Below, piece after piece: positions 46,295 to 55,947 of a DNA stretch of 64,000 nucleotides. The stretch covers positions 1-64,000 of the forward strand of contig JAHLYW010000026.1 in the NCBI GenBank assembly GCA_025128135.1, read 5' to 3'. How positions within the stretch are numbered: the first letter of the stretch is position 1; every line of letters begins with the position of its first letter. The DNA is from Synechococcus sp. CS-1325 (lineage in GTDB: Bacteria; Cyanobacteriota; Cyanobacteriia; PCC-6307; Cyanobiaceae). The notes beneath the pieces are model-generated. The model had not been told where the DNA came from and ran no database searches. It saw only the letters and a program-made list of their open reading frames with translations. The translations under genes and the position numbers were made by a program.

Positions 46295-47309
46295 GGGTCC
46301 AACGATCCCCAGACCTCAGCGTAAGCAACGGCGCATCGCCCTCTGCCTCGGGGACCCCGCCGGCATCGGCGCCGAGGTGAGCATGAAGGCCCTCGCCTCT
46401 CTGGAGGGACGGGGAATCGAGGTGCTCTTGGTCGGTTGTCGCCGCTGGCTGGAACGCACCCATGCCGCCCTCCGGGACGTCAGTTCAGTGGCCCTGGCCG
46501 ATCCATCAAACCTCGCCATGCTCGATCTGCCCCTTGAGGGCGCCGTGGAACCCGGTCGCGGCAACGCCGCCAGTGGAGCCGCCAGTTTCGCCTGGCTGAG
46601 CGCCGCCACCGAGCTGGTGCGCAGCGGCGCATGCCAGGCCCTCACCACCGCCCCGATCGCCAAGCAGGCCTGGCATGCGGCGGGCCACCCCTATCCAGGC
46701 CAGACGGAGCGGCTGGCGGAGCTGTGCGGGGGGGGCGAACCATCGATGCTGTTCACCGCCCGGGCCCCACGGGGCCAGTGGCGGCTCAACACCCTGCTGG
46801 CGACCACCCACATCCCGCTCAAGGAGGTGGCGCACCAGCTCAGCCCCGCCCTGGTGGAACGCAAGCTCGACGTGTTGCTGGCGTTCTGCCGACGCTTTGA
46901 GCCCAGGCCGCAACTGGTGGTGGCCGGGTTGAATCCCCATGCGGGGGAAACAGGCCTGCTGGGCCGCGAAGAGCAGGACTGGTTGATTCCCAGCCTGGAG
47001 AGCTGGCGCCGCCGTCATCCTGAGGTGGAACTGCTCGGCCCCCTGCCACCCGACACCTGCTGGCTGGGGGCGGCTGCCGCCTGGCGTGGTGACTGCCGTG
47101 GTCCGAGCGGCTACCTGGCGCTGTATCACGACCAGGGGCTGATCCCGGTCAAGCTGCTGGCCTTCGACGAAGCCGTGAACACCAGCCTCGGTCTGCCATT
47201 TCTGCGCACCTCACCGGATCACGGCACCGGCTTCGATATCGCCGGACAGGGCATCGCCAGATCCCGGAGCATGGAGGCGGCCCTGGAGACCGCCTGGGAA
47301 CTGGGCTGA
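46293..47309 (+). CDS. pdxA: 4-hydroxythreonine-4-phosphate dehydrogenase
   Basis: PdxA oxidises 4-phosphohydroxythreonine toward the amino-ketone condensed by PdxJ in vitamin B6 synthesis. The 338-residue protein has ALCLGDPAGIGAEV, TTAPIAKQAWHAAGHPYPGQTE with metal-binding histidine, VAGLNPHAGETGLLG, LYHDQGLIPVK and RTSPDHGTGFDIAGQG, all hallmark PdxA segments. The ATG at 46293 starts ~20 residues before the core; the frame is open further upstream but lies over the opposing small gene. Confidence 0.95.
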   Translation: MGPTIPRPQRKQRRIALCLGDPAGIGAEVSMKALASLEGRGIEVLLVGCRRWLERTHAALRDVSSVALADPSNLAMLDLPLEGAVEPGRGNAASGAASFAWLSAATELVRSGACQALTTAPIAKQAWHAAGHPYPGQTERLAELCGGGEPSMLFTARAPRGQWRLNTLLATTHIPLKEVAHQLSPALVERKLDVLLAFCRRFEPRPQLVVAGLNPHAGETGLLGREEQDWLIPSLESWRRRHPEVELLGPLPPDTCWLGAAAAWRGDCRGPSGYLALYHDQGLIPVKLLAFDEAVNTSLGLPFLRTSPDHGTGFDIAGQGIARSRSMEAALETAWELG

Positions 47310-47328
47310 ACCAGCGGTTGCGGTTCAG
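47306..47328. terminator. hairpin containing the stop codons of pdxA and accB
   Basis: CTGAACC (47306-47312) and GGTTCAG (47322-47328) form a perfect 7-bp stem with a 9-nt loop. The pdxA TGA lies in one arm and the accB TGA (complement) in the other. It is well placed as a bidirectional terminator, though it lacks a T-run. Confidence 0.4.
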
Positions 47329-47795
47329 ACCGGCTTGACCCGGACCAGCACCTGTCCGTACTCGACGGGGGTGCCGTTCTCCACCAGGATTTCGACCACT
47401 TCTCCGCTCACCTCAGCCTCCAGCTCATTCATCAGCTTCATCGCCTCGAGAATGCAGACCGGCTGACCGGCGGCAATGCGGCTGCCCAGTTCAACGAACG
47501 GTGGATCGCCGGGTGTTGCGGCCCGGTAGAAGGTGCCGACCATCGGTGCTGTGATGTCGACAAGATCGGTTCGGATGGGTGCGGCCGGAGGCGGCGGGGC
47601 TGGGGCGGGCACCGCTGCCACTGCCGGCGAAGCAGCAACCGGCAGGGCGGGAGCGACCGGGGCCGGCGCAGCGGCAACGGGCAGGTTGCGGCGTACCTCA
47701 AGCCGGAAGTCGTCGCCTTCGAGCTTGAGCTCCTGGATATCGCTCTGCTCAAGGACAGCGAGCAGGCGATGAAGCTGGTCATGGTCAAGCTGCAT
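47325..47795 (-). CDS. accB: acetyl-CoA carboxylase biotin carboxyl carrier protein
   Basis: AccB carries biotin between the carboxylase and transferase in the first step of fatty-acid synthesis. The 156-residue protein has an N-terminal helical part ([20 protein letters not shown]), an Ala/Pro-rich linker, and the biotinyl domain with the biotin lysine in [13 protein letters not shown]. Length is normal. ATG at 47795, six bp after efp: efp-accB is a classic bacterial pair, surely co-transcribed. Confidence 0.97.
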   Translation of the reverse strand: MQLDHDQLHRLLAVLEQSDIQELKLEGDDFRLEVRRNLPVAAAPAPVAPALPVAASPAVAAVPAPAPPPPAAPIRTDLVDITAPMVGTFYRAATPGDPPFVELGSRIAAGQPVCILEAMKLMNELEAEVSGEVVEILVENGTPVEYGQVLVRVKPV

Positions 47796-47801
47796 GGCGC
47801 C

Positions 47802-48362
47802 TCAGGACTCCCTGCCCAGATAACTGTCGGTGCGGGTATCGATCTTGATTTTCTCGCCGATTGTGATGAACAACGGCACCATCACCTGGGCTCCCGTCTC
47901 CACGATCGCCGGCTTGGTGCCGCCGGTGGCTGTGTCGCCCTTCACGCCGGGGTCGGTCTGGGTGACCTCCAGCACCACGGAGTTGGGAAGTTCCACCTCC
48001 AGGGGCGATCCGTTCCAGGACACCACACTCACCTCCATGCCTTCCTTGAGGTACTTGCGCCCATCTCCGATCTGCTTGGCCGTGAGCCGGGTTTCCTCAA
48101 AACTCGCCATGTTCATGAATACGTACTCATCGACTTCCATGTAGGTGTGCTGCAAGGTTGATTTCTCAAGCACCGCCTGGGCCACCGTCTCCCCAGCCCG
48201 GAACGTCTTGTCGACAACGCTGCCGCTCTGGACAGCCTTCAGCTTGGTGCGCACGAATGCCGACCCCTTGCCGGGCTTGACATGGAGAAACTCGACGACG
48301 CGCCAGACCTGCCCATCCAGCTCGATCGTGGTGCCTGTCCGAAAATCGTTGCTGGAGATCAT
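47802..48362 (-). CDS. efp: translation elongation factor P
   Basis: EF-P relieves ribosome stalling at polyproline. The 186-residue protein shows the three-barrel layout: N-terminal KOW domain ([19 protein letters not shown]), the tip loop [12 protein letters not shown] carrying the modifiable lysine, the OB domain ([14 protein letters not shown]), and the C-terminal [20 protein letters not shown] at 48362. It is followed by accB at six bp and is divergent from the cyclophilin gene (107-bp gap). Confidence 0.97.
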   Translation of the reverse strand: MISSNDFRTGTTIELDGQVWRVVEFLHVKPGKGSAFVRTKLKAVQSGSVVDKTFRAGETVAQAVLEKSTLQHTYMEVDEYVFMNMASFEETRLTAKQIGDGRKYLKEGMEVSVVSWNGSPLEVELPNSVVLEVTQTDPGVKGDTATGGTKPAIVETGAQVMVPLFITIGEKIKIDTRTDSYLGRES

Positions 48363-48469
48363 TCCGGAGCGACATCAGAGCGGGATTGTACGGCTGCCCT
48401 TCCTTCGCCAAGCCACCAGGAGCCTGACCTGCCAGCCGTGCCAAAGTCCGATGATCGGCTGGATCAGTC

Positions 48470-49594
48470 TTGCCAAACATCCACATCCGATCAACCCGAG
48501 CTGTCGATCCCACCCGCTGGATCGGTCGGAGCCTGGCCATTCTTCTGGTCGCTCTGCTGGGCTTGATCACCGGCCTCGGCGGCCCAGCGGCAGCCCGGGC
48601 CGCCCTCCCCCCCGGCAATGCGGTCAGCGATCCCACCGCCCTGCTGCGCAACGCCCTCCCCATTCCGGCTGGCGACCTTCAGGATCTGCAGCACAGGCTG
48701 GAGGCCACCAGCGACGAACTCCGGGCCAAGCGCTGGAGTGCCCTCTCCAGCGCGGTGCGCCGCAGCCAGTCGTTGCTGAGCAGCCGTCATGTCGCCCTGC
48801 TGAACGCCTTCCCTGCCGCCGACCAGAGCGAAGCCACGGTTCTGCTGGACCACCTGGAGACCCAGCTTCAGGATCTCTTCGAGGCCAGCGAGGTCCAGAA
48901 CCGCGACGCCTTCCTAGACGCCCGGCGGGCCGCCCTGGGCAGCATCGGCACCGCTGAAGCGCTGCTGGTCGGGCCGTTCCCGTTCGAGATCCCCGCCGAA
49001 TTCACGGCACTGCCGCGGCTGCTCGGTCGGGCAACCGTTCAGATCACCACCACCAAAGGCGACCTCACCGCCGTGGTGGACGGCTACAACGCGCCGATCA
49101 CAGCCGGCGCCTTCGTGGATCTGGTTCAGCGGGGCTTCTATGACGGCCTGCCATTCAGCCGCGCCGAAGATTTCTATGTTCTCCAGAGCGGAGATCCCGC
49201 CGGTCCTGGTGATGGCTTCGTGGACCCCACCACCAGGCAGCAACGCCGGGTGCCGCTGGAAATCCGTGTGCCTGGCGAAGACCAGCCGTTCTACAACCAG
49301 ACCTTCGAGGATCTGGGACTGTTCAAGGCAACACCGGTCCTGCCATTCGCCACCAAGGGGACGCTCGGCTGGGCCCATTCCGACGAAGCCCTCGACGATG
49401 GTTCCTCCCAGTTCTTCCTTTTCCTCTTTGAAGCGGAACTCACCCCGGCCGGACTCAACCTGATCGACGGCCGCTATGCGGCCTTCGGCTACGTGGTCGA
49501 TGGCTTCGATGTCCTGCAGGAGCTCAGCGCCACAGACGGCATCGTCAAAGCCACCGTTCTGGAAGGGGCCGAGAACCTGCGGCCCCATGGCTGA
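48470..49594 (+). CDS. thylakoid-lumen cyclophilin-type peptidylprolyl isomerase (CYP38/TLP40-like)
   Basis: A 374-residue protein with a signal peptide (basic RSTRAVDPTRWIGR then LAILLVALLGLITGL to an AARA cleavage-like site), a helical PsbQ-like region (LLRNALPIPAGDLQDLQHRLEATSDELRAKRW), then a divergent cyclophilin domain (VQITTTKGDLTAVVDGYNAPITAGAFVDLVQRGFYDG). This matches CYP38 and its Synechocystis homologue, which helps photosystem II assembly in the lumen. Some active-site residues differ from active cyclophilins, so isomerase activity is doubtful. The start is apparently TTG at 48470. It is followed by thiL at 17 bp. Confidence 0.85.
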   Translation: MPNIHIRSTRAVDPTRWIGRSLAILLVALLGLITGLGGPAAARAALPPGNAVSDPTALLRNALPIPAGDLQDLQHRLEATSDELRAKRWSALSSAVRRSQSLLSSRHVALLNAFPAADQSEATVLLDHLETQLQDLFEASEVQNRDAFLDARRAALGSIGTAEALLVGPFPFEIPAEFTALPRLLGRATVQITTTKGDLTAVVDGYNAPITAGAFVDLVQRGFYDGLPFSRAEDFYVLQSGDPAGPGDGFVDPTTRQQRRVPLEIRVPGEDQPFYNQTFEDLGLFKATPVLPFATKGTLGWAHSDEALDDGSSQFFLFLFEAELTPAGLNLIDGRYAAFGYVVDGFDVLQELSATDGIVKATVLEGAENLRPHG

Positions 49595-49611
49595 ACCGCT
49601 GCCTCGCATCC

Positions 49612-50643
49612 ATGGCTGAGCAGGAGAATCTCACCCTGGCCGAGCTGGGTGAGTCAGGCCTGCTGGAGCGGATCGCCGGATTCGCCCCACCCGGCCAGCT
49701 CGACGATGACGCAGCCCTGCTGGCGGAACGCAGCGGTGCCGTGCTGGTGATCAACACCGACATGCTGGTGGAGGACGTTCACTTCAGTGAGACAACGATG
49801 GGGCCGGCCGACCTGGGCTGGCGGGCCGCCGCCGCCAACCTGTCCGATCTGGCGGCGATGGGCTGCCGCGAGGTGATCGGCCTGACCGTTGGCCTGGTGG
49901 CCCCTGCCTCCACCCGCTGGAGCTGGGTGGAGGGTGTCTACAGGGGACTCAGTGAGGCCCTGGACTGCCATGGAGGCCATCTGCTGGGGGGCGATTGCAG
50001 CCGTGGCCAGCAGCGCCTGCTGGCGATCACGGCCCTGGGCAGGCTGGGTGCGGAAGGAGCGATCCGGCGTGGCGATGGCAGGCCCGGTGATCGGCTGATC
50101 AGCACAGGCCCCCATGGCCTGAGTCGCCTGGGACTGGCTCTGTTGCGCCGGGAGCCCGTGCTGAGCTCCATCAGCCCGGAGCTGCGGGATCTGGCCCTCA
50201 ACGCCCACCGGCGTCCGGTGCCACGCCTCGATGCCGTGGTGGCCCTGGCGGAAACACGGCCAAGCGGACTGAGATGGCGAGTGGGCGGCACCGACAGCAG
50301 TGATGGCTTGGCCGCCGCCGTGGCCGCCATCGCCCGGACCAGCCAATGCGATGCGGAACTTGATCGCCATGCCCTGCCCCTTGCCGAGGAGATGAAGGCT
50401 CTGGGCGATGCGGAAGCCTGGTGCCTGGGGGGAGGTGAAGATTTCGAACTGGTACTGGCCCTCGATCCCAGCTGGGCGGCGGCGTTGCTGAGGGCCCTGC
50501 CCGGAACGGTGGAGATCGGCAGATTGAAGGAGAAACCTCCTGAAGGCATCCTCTCCGGCGGGACGAAAGCAACTCAGCCTGTGGGCTGGTCAAGCGGTGA
50601 GCCGCTGCTGCTGGAGACGGATAGCTTCGGCCATTTCCAGTGA
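49612..50643 (+). CDS. thiL: thiamine-monophosphate kinase
   Basis: ThiL phosphorylates thiamine phosphate to the active diphosphate. The 343-residue protein follows the PurM-like fold: DDDAALLAERSGAVLVINTDMLVEDVHF, ADLGWRAAAANLSDLAAMGC, LLGGDCSRGQQ, and GGTDSSDGLAAAVAAI. ATG at 49612. It is in line with the cyclophilin gene and convergent with gap2. thiG lies elsewhere in the window. Confidence 0.94.
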   Translation: MAEQENLTLAELGESGLLERIAGFAPPGQLDDDAALLAERSGAVLVINTDMLVEDVHFSETTMGPADLGWRAAAANLSDLAAMGCREVIGLTVGLVAPASTRWSWVEGVYRGLSEALDCHGGHLLGGDCSRGQQRLLAITALGRLGAEGAIRRGDGRPGDRLISTGPHGLSRLGLALLRREPVLSSISPELRDLALNAHRRPVPRLDAVVALAETRPSGLRWRVGGTDSSDGLAAAVAAIARTSQCDAELDRHALPLAEEMKALGDAEAWCLGGGEDFELVLALDPSWAAALLRALPGTVEIGRLKEKPPEGILSGGTKATQPVGWSSGEPLLLETDSFGHFQ

Positions 50644-50663
50644 TCCAAGCCAGTCATCCACGA

Positions 50664-50683
50664 AGGATGCCGTAGGCATTCCT
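50664..50683. terminator. candidate hairpin between thiL and gap2
   Basis: AGGATGCC (50664-50671) can pair with GGCATTCCT (50675-50683) with one bulged base and a 3-nt loop, followed by a short T-run on the plus strand. It sits in the 82-bp space between two convergent genes, a sensible terminator site. Confidence 0.35.
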
Positions 50684-50725
50684 TTGGCGAAAGCGGCGCT
50701 ACCCGTTCAGATCAAGGCGATAGCC

Positions 50726-51748
50726 TCACTGCCACTGGCGAGCAACCACTTCGGCGAGGTCCACAACCCGCTGGCTGTAGCCCCATTCGTTGTCATACCA
50801 GGAGATGACTTTGACCATGTTATCGCCCATCACCAAGGTGAGATCAGCATCCACAATCGCCGATTCATCGGTGCCGGCGTGATCGGAGGAGACCAAAGGA
50901 AGATCACAGAATTTAATGATGCCCTTCATGCCGTTCTCGGAAGCCTGTTTCAGCACCGCATTGACCTCTTCCTTGCTGGTGCCTCGGCTGACTTCAATGA
51001 CAAGGTCAACCACGGAAACATTGGGAGTCGGAACCCGCATGGCGATTCCGTTGAGCTTTCCCTCCATCGGCGGGTATACCAGTGCAACGGCTTTGGCGGC
51101 ACCAGTGGAGGTTGGAACGATATTGATGGCAGCAGCACGGGCGCGGCGCAGATCGCGGTGGCTGGCATCGAGAATGCGTTGGTCGCCAGTGTAGCTGTGG
51201 GTTGTGGTCATCGTGCCCTTGACGATGCCGAAGCTCTGATCCAGCACCTTGACGACAGGAGCCATGCAGTTGGTGGTGCAGCTGGCATTGCTGATGATGT
51301 CGAATGCACCATGGGTGTATTGGTCTTCGTTCACACCCACAACGTAGGTGCCGATGCCTGGTCCCTTGCCGGGCGCGGTGATCAGCACCTTCCTGGCTCC
51401 TGCCTGCAGGTGCTTACCGGCACCGTCCTTGTCGATGAAGACGCCGGTAGCCTCAATGACAAGATCAACCCCCCATTCCTTCCAGGGGAGATTGAGCGGA
51501 TTGCGATCCGAAAAACATTTGATCGTGCGGCCGTTGACAATCAGGGCATTATCGGCATAGCTGACTTCAGCATTCCTGATTTTGCCGAGCATCGAGTCGT
51601 ACTCGAGCAGGTGAGCGTTGGTATGGGGATCAGAGGTGTCATTGAGCCCAACGATCTCGATTCCCGTCGCTTCGCCACGGCTCAACCAACAGCGCATGAA
51701 GTTGCGACCGATCCGGCCAAAACCATTGATCGCAACACGCAGGGTCAT
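50726..51748 (-). CDS. gap2: glyceraldehyde-3-phosphate dehydrogenase, photosynthetic (Gap2-type)
   Basis: This GAPDH works in the Calvin cycle, reducing 1,3-bisphosphoglycerate with NADPH or NADH. The 340-residue protein starts [19 protein letters not shown]; the coenzyme loop LNDTSD (about 35-40), lacking the Asp of strictly NAD-dependent Gap1, points to Gap2. The active-site cysteine is C157 in SNASCTTNC and the C-terminal [15 protein letters not shown] is intact. Its codon choice looks less GC-extreme (FCDLP, YDNEW, VSYADNA stretches), as often in highly expressed genes. Confidence 0.96.
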   Translation of the reverse strand: MTLRVAINGFGRIGRNFMRCWLSRGEATGIEIVGLNDTSDPHTNAHLLEYDSMLGKIRNAEVSYADNALIVNGRTIKCFSDRNPLNLPWKEWGVDLVIEATGVFIDKDGAGKHLQAGARKVLITAPGKGPGIGTYVVGVNEDQYTHGAFDIISNASCTTNCMAPVVKVLDQSFGIVKGTMTTTHSYTGDQRILDASHRDLRRARAAAINIVPTSTGAAKAVALVYPPMEGKLNGIAMRVPTPNVSVVDLVIEVSRGTSKEEVNAVLKQASENGMKGIIKFCDLPLVSSDHAGTDESAIVDADLTLVMGDNMVKVISWYDNEWGYSQRVVDLAEVVARQWQ

Positions 51749-51791
51749 AGCAGCAACGGGAAAACCGCGTCAGAATAGGTTTTGGATGCCG

Positions 51792-51797
51792 ATCATA
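51792..51797 (-). promoter_or_regulatory. candidate -10 element of gap2
   Basis: TATGAT on the minus strand, about 45 bases upstream of the gap2 ATG, matches five of six -10 bases and is preceded by TG. No good -35 lies 16-18 bp further upstream. Confidence 0.35.
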
Positions 51798-51920
51798 CAG
51801 AATTGCCTTCTGGCCATTCCAGGGGAGCAGTCCTGCGGCGCTGTCCTGCCAGTCCAGTCGGCTGCCCACCCGCCTGGCAGGCCGGAGGGGGAATCACCGT
51901 TTAAGTTTCAGGCCGTTGTG

Positions 51921-53348
51921 GTGACGCCCTTGACACTGCTGCTCGATCCCAACCAGCCTCTGCATTTCATCGGAGTCGGTGGAATCGGCATGTCGGCCCT
52001 GGCTGTGATTCTTGCGGACCGAGGATTTCAGATCAGTGGCTCCGACAGCCGGGACACAGCTGCTGTCAGGGATCTGCGCCAACGTGGTGTGCGGGTTCAC
52101 CTGGACCAGAGCGCCGCCACGATCAAAGCCCTCTGCGCGGACATGGTTCGGGCGCCGCTGGTGGTGGTGAGCAGCGCGGTGCCCAGCGGCAACCCTGAGC
52201 TGGAGGCGGCGCACAAAGCGGGGCTGGCGGTCGTCCACCGCTCGGATGTCCTGGCCGCCCTGATCAACAGCCAGCCCTCGATCGCCGTGGCCGGCAGCCA
52301 TGGCAAAACAACCACCAGCACCCTGGTCGCCACCCTGCTCGAGGCCTCCGGTAACGATCCGACCGCCGTGATCGGCGGAATCGTCCCGGCCTTTCGCAGC
52401 AACGCCCGGGCCGGACAAGGCCGGCTGCTGGTGGCCGAAGCGGACGAGTCCGATGGTTCCCTGGTGAAGTTCCGACCCAGCCTTGGGCTGATCACCAATC
52501 TGGAACTGGACCACACCGATCACTATCCGAACCTCGAAGCCCTGATCGAAACGCTCCGCAGCTTCGCTGCCGGCTGTGAAACGGTTCTGGCCAACCGGGA
52601 CGACCCCGTCTTGCGAACCCATTTTCACCCCAGCGTCTGGTGGTCGATCGAAACAACCGAAGGTGCCGACTTCGCCGCCATTGCGGTGGATGAACAAGGG
52701 GATGGCACCGTTGCCGACTTCTTCGAGGCGGGGGTCTGCGTCGGCCGCTTCTGCCTTCCCGTTCCAGGCCGTCACAACCTGAGCAATGCCACCGCGGCCC
52801 TGGCCGCCTGCCGCCTGCAGGGGATCCCCTTTGCCGATCTGACCGCCCCGATTCAGTTTCTGCAGGCTCCCGGCCGTCGCTTCGACTTCCGGGGCAGCGT
52901 CGAGGGGCGACTGATCGTCGACGATTACGCCCACCATCCCAGCGAGGTGGAGGCCACCCTGCGGATGGCAAGGCTGATGGTGGAGAGCGGCCGCAGCCCG
53001 CTGCCCATCCCGCCGCGCCGGGTTGTGGCCCTGTTCCAGCCCCATCGCTACAGCCGCACAGCCGAGTTCATGGGCCCATTCGCCAGCGCCCTGGCCCTGG
53101 CCGACCTGGTGATGCTGGCACCCCTCTACAGCGCCGGGGAAACGCCGATCCCGGGAATCTCCAGCGAACTGCTGGCCCACGAAACCCGTCAGGTTCGTTC
53201 TGACCTGGCCGTCCATGTGGCCGCCGACCTGGATGATCTGGCCCGGCAGGTCTGTCGCCACTGTCGGCACGGCGATCTGGTGCTGGTGATGGGGGCCGGG
53301 GATGTGAACGGCCTTTTCGAGCGGCTCGAGCCGAGCCTGATCGCATGA
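51921..53348 (+). CDS. murC: UDP-N-acetylmuramate-L-alanine ligase
   Basis: MurC adds L-alanine to UDP-MurNAc, the first amino acid of the peptidoglycan stem. The 475-residue protein has [15 protein letters not shown], the ATP loop [12 protein letters not shown] (about residue 124), [19 protein letters not shown] and [14 protein letters not shown]. The GTG at 51921 puts the start a few residues before the core, as in homologues; the frame upstream is open but not conserved. murB follows with a 4-nt ATGA overlap. Confidence 0.96.
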   Translation: MTPLTLLLDPNQPLHFIGVGGIGMSALAVILADRGFQISGSDSRDTAAVRDLRQRGVRVHLDQSAATIKALCADMVRAPLVVVSSAVPSGNPELEAAHKAGLAVVHRSDVLAALINSQPSIAVAGSHGKTTTSTLVATLLEASGNDPTAVIGGIVPAFRSNARAGQGRLLVAEADESDGSLVKFRPSLGLITNLELDHTDHYPNLEALIETLRSFAAGCETVLANRDDPVLRTHFHPSVWWSIETTEGADFAAIAVDEQGDGTVADFFEAGVCVGRFCLPVPGRHNLSNATAALAACRLQGIPFADLTAPIQFLQAPGRRFDFRGSVEGRLIVDDYAHHPSEVEATLRMARLMVESGRSPLPIPPRRVVALFQPHRYSRTAEFMGPFASALALADLVMLAPLYSAGETPIPGISSELLAHETRQVRSDLAVHVAADLDDLARQVCRHCRHGDLVLVMGAGDVNGLFERLEPSLIA

Positions 53349-54265
53349 ACGCAGGCGTCCCGGATGGGTTGCGCCAGCAGGTGCGGCTCGACGCCTACAC
53401 CACCTGGAAAGTGGGGGGAGAGGCCCAATGGTTCGCCGAGCCGGCCCAGACGGCTGAACTGATCAGCCTGGCGGACTGGTCGAGCCGGCAGGGCCTCCCC
53501 CTACAGCTGATCGGGGCAGGCTCGAACCTGCTGATCAGCGACGAGGGCCTGGAGGGATTGGTCCTCTGCAATCGCCGCCTCCAGGGAAGCCGCCTGGAGG
53601 CGGCCAGCGGCTCGGTGGAGGCCAAGGCCGGCGAACCGCTGCCGAGCCTGGCCCGGCGGGTGGCGAGGGCCGGGCTCAGCGGTCTGGAATGGGCCGTGGG
53701 GATTCCAGGCACGGTGGGGGGTGCCGCCGTCATGAATGCGGGGGCCCAGGGGGGCTGCACGGCGGAATGGCTTGAATCGGTCACCGTGCTCGAACCCGGC
53801 GGCTCGAAGCAACCCTTCACCCTGAAGGCGTCCGAGCTGGACTTCGCCTATCGACACAGTCGACTGCAAGAGGAGCCCCTGCTCGTTCTCGCCGTTAGCT
53901 TCCGGCTCAGTCCAGGTCACGATCCTGTCGAGATCAGCCGGAGGACGACAGCCAACCTGCACAGCCGCACCACCAGCCAGCCCTACCACCAACCCAGCGG
54001 CGGCAGCGTTTTTCGCAATCCGGAACCGCAAAAGGCCGGACAACTGATCGAAAATCTTGGCCTGAAGGGTCTCACCATTGGCGGGGCCATGGTGTCCCCC
54101 GTGCATGCCAATTTCATCGTCAACACCGGGGCCGCCCGCGCCGATCACATCGAGGCGTTGATTCAGGCTGTCCAGCAACGGGTGCACGGCTCCCACCGGA
54201 TTGATCTGCACACGGAAGTGAAACGCCTCGGGCACTTCGCCTCACAGCCATGGGCGCCCGCATGA
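53345..54265 (+). CDS. murB: UDP-N-acetylmuramate dehydrogenase
   Basis: MurB reduces enolpyruvyl-UDP-GlcNAc to UDP-MurNAc using FAD and NADPH. The 306-residue protein has [49 protein letters not shown] and [12 protein letters not shown] (with the proton-donating serine at about residue 218), ending before HFASQPW. Lengths fit the type lacking the loop that type I enzymes have. Translationally coupled to murC; ybaB follows at 36 bp. Confidence 0.96.
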   Translation: MNAGVPDGLRQQVRLDAYTTWKVGGEAQWFAEPAQTAELISLADWSSRQGLPLQLIGAGSNLLISDEGLEGLVLCNRRLQGSRLEAASGSVEAKAGEPLPSLARRVARAGLSGLEWAVGIPGTVGGAAVMNAGAQGGCTAEWLESVTVLEPGGSKQPFTLKASELDFAYRHSRLQEEPLLVLAVSFRLSPGHDPVEISRRTTANLHSRTTSQPYHQPSGGSVFRNPEPQKAGQLIENLGLKGLTIGGAMVSPVHANFIVNTGAARADHIEALIQAVQQRVHGSHRIDLHTEVKRLGHFASQPWAPA

Positions 54266-54301
54266 CCAGGATCTAGCCTGCAGCCCTCTCGCATTCCTGG
54301 C

Positions 54302-54637
54302 ATGGCCGGCTTCGGACTCCCCAACTTCGGTCAGCTGACGGAAGCCTTCCGCAAGGCCCAGCAGATTCAGCAGGACGCCCAGAAGCTTCAGGACGAACTG
54401 GATGCCATGGAAGTGGAGGGCAGCAGCGCCGACGGACGGGCCAGCGTCTGGCTTTCGGGCAACCAGCAACCGATTCGGGTGCGATTCGCGCCAGAGCTGG
54501 TGGCCGAAGGGACAGCCGCCACCGAAGCCGCCGCCTTCGAGGCTCTCAAGGCGGCCTATGACAGCTCGACGGCCACCATGAAGGAACGGATGGAAGAGCT
54601 CACCGGTGGCCTGAATCTGCCGGGCCTCGGGGGGTGA
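54302..54637 (+). CDS. nucleoid-associated protein YbaB/EbfC family
   Basis: A 111-residue protein of the YbaB/EbfC DNA-binding family: [25 protein letters not shown] forms the long N-terminal helix, followed by the [19 protein letters not shown] strand region, and a final amphipathic helix ([20 protein letters not shown]). Members dimerise and bend DNA. ATG at 54302, with murC-murB upstream. Its last 38 bases overlap the 3' end of rsgA on the opposite strand. Confidence 0.9.
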   Translation: MAGFGLPNFGQLTEAFRKAQQIQQDAQKLQDELDAMEVEGSSADGRASVWLSGNQQPIRVRFAPELVAEGTAATEAAAFEALKAAYDSSTATMKERMEELTGGLNLPGLGG

Positions 54638-55631
54638 AGCGGAGCGATTCGCCCTGATCCTGCTCCTGCTGGCGGCGGCTGCGACGGGAGGTCTCCCTCA
54701 GGCGCGCATCGCGCTTCGGCTGGCGCCGCTCAGGCACCGCCGGCCCGGGGTCCAGTAACTCCTGAAGACACTGGCGATAGGCGGGATAGCGGTCCCAGTC
54801 GGTGCCGACCGCACAACCGGGATCTCCCTGGTGCAGGCAGTTGGTGTAGCGACAGGGCCCCAGGGCCAGCCGCCCCACCACCTCCGGAAACAGAGCTGCC
54901 AACCGGTTGGGATCCGCCGGAATCTCCGGCCTGTTGAATCCCGGTGTGTCGGCCAGCAGGGCCCCTGCTGCCAGGGAAAACAGCTCCACGTGACGGGTGG
55001 TGTGCCGACCCCGCCGCAGCTTGCCGGAAACCCTCCCCACCCGCAGAGCCAGGGCCGGAGCCAGGGCGTTGAGCAGGCTGCTCTTCCCCACCCCGGACGG
55101 ACCGCAGAGCACGGCAAGGCCGGGCTTGCAGAGTCGCTGGCGAATCTCCGTCAGCCCCTCCCCCGTGGTCAGGCTGAATGCCAGGGGCTGATAACCCCAG
55201 GCCTCAACCCGCCGCAACCAGCCCTGCACGGCTTCCCCCGGCAGCAGGTCCGCCTTGGAGAACACCAGCTCGACCGCCTGGGCCGTGGCCTCGGCAGTGA
55301 GCAGGAACCGGGTGAGCTGGAGAGGGTCGAGATCAGGTTCCGCCAGGGCGACCATGACCACAACCCGGTTGCAGTTCGCCACGGCCGGTCGGCCCAGCAG
55401 GCTGCTGCGGGGCTTCAGGGCCACGATGGCGCCACGCCTGGCAACCCAGTCGAGACCATCGAGCTCGACGCTGTCTCCCACACAGACCTGCTGACCGGAT
55501 TTACCAAGGCGGCTGCGGCGAACACAGAGCAGACGCTCGAGGCCGCCGGGGCCAGGCAAATCCAGCTGCACCTGGCAGAAATTCGCCTGCAAAGCCACCA
55601 CCAGACCGGACACGACAGGTTCGGTTGCCAT
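54600..55631 (-). CDS. rsgA: small ribosomal subunit biogenesis GTPase RsgA
   Basis: RsgA releases RbfA and checks late 30S assembly. The 343-residue protein has an N-terminal OB domain, then the circularly permuted GTPase order G4-G1-G3: [32 protein letters not shown] zinc module follows ([16 protein letters not shown]). A ~40-residue Arg/Gln-rich basic tail ends the protein and overlaps the convergent ybaB gene by 38 nt. ATG at 55631, two bp after the TusA-like gene's stop. Confidence 0.94.
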   Translation of the reverse strand: MATEPVVSGLVVALQANFCQVQLDLPGPGGLERLLCVRRSRLGKSGQQVCVGDSVELDGLDWVARRGAIVALKPRSSLLGRPAVANCNRVVVMVALAEPDLDPLQLTRFLLTAEATAQAVELVFSKADLLPGEAVQGWLRRVEAWGYQPLAFSLTTGEGLTEIRQRLCKPGLAVLCGPSGVGKSSLLNALAPALALRVGRVSGKLRRGRHTTRHVELFSLAAGALLADTPGFNRPEIPADPNRLAALFPEVVGRLALGPCRYTNCLHQGDPGCAVGTDWDRYPAYRQCLQELLDPGPAVPERRQPKRDARLRETSRRSRRQQEQDQGESLRFTPRGPADSGHR

Positions 55632-55633
55632 GC

Positions 55634-55927
55634 CTAGGCGCCGCTGCGGCAGACCAGCAACCGCACTCCGGCCGGCTGGGCCGTGCTGCAGGCCATCTCG
55701 ATCGGCAGCGGCTGGGTGACAACCCAGTGACCCTCGGCCCGCAAGCCTTCGGCCACCATTCGCTCCGGTTCGCCTCCATCGAGGTCAATCTGCAGCCAGG
55801 CACCCGGAGCGACGGATTCAAGTTTCAGGCGGCTGCGAATGAAATTGACAGGGCAAGGGGTTCCCCGCAGATCAAGCCGCTGCCGTGGCTGGGAATCCTG
55901 CGGGGGTTCGGGTCTTTCCACCACCAT
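55634..55927 (-). CDS. TusA/SirA-family sulfurtransferase-like protein
   Basis: A 97-residue protein with the SirA/TusA fold signature LDLRGTPCPVNFIRSRLKLE: the conserved persulfide-carrying cysteine is kept, but the usual CPxP is CPVN. The second half (WLQIDLDGGEPERMVAEGLRAEGH) matches the family's alpha-beta pattern. TusA relays sulfur for tRNA thiolation; this dnaJ-linked variant may have another role. It sits between dnaJ (20 bp) and rsgA (2 bp) on one strand. ATG at 55927. Confidence 0.82.
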   Translation of the reverse strand: MVVERPEPPQDSQPRQRLDLRGTPCPVNFIRSRLKLESVAPGAWLQIDLDGGEPERMVAEGLRAEGHWVVTQPLPIEMACSTAQPAGVRLLVCRSGA

Positions 55928-55947
55928 GGCGCTCGCTGGCGAAGGAA

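Noticed and set aside
50597..51778. Long plus-strand frame opposite gap2
   Set aside because: It is an antisense shadow of gap2; long because of codon bias.
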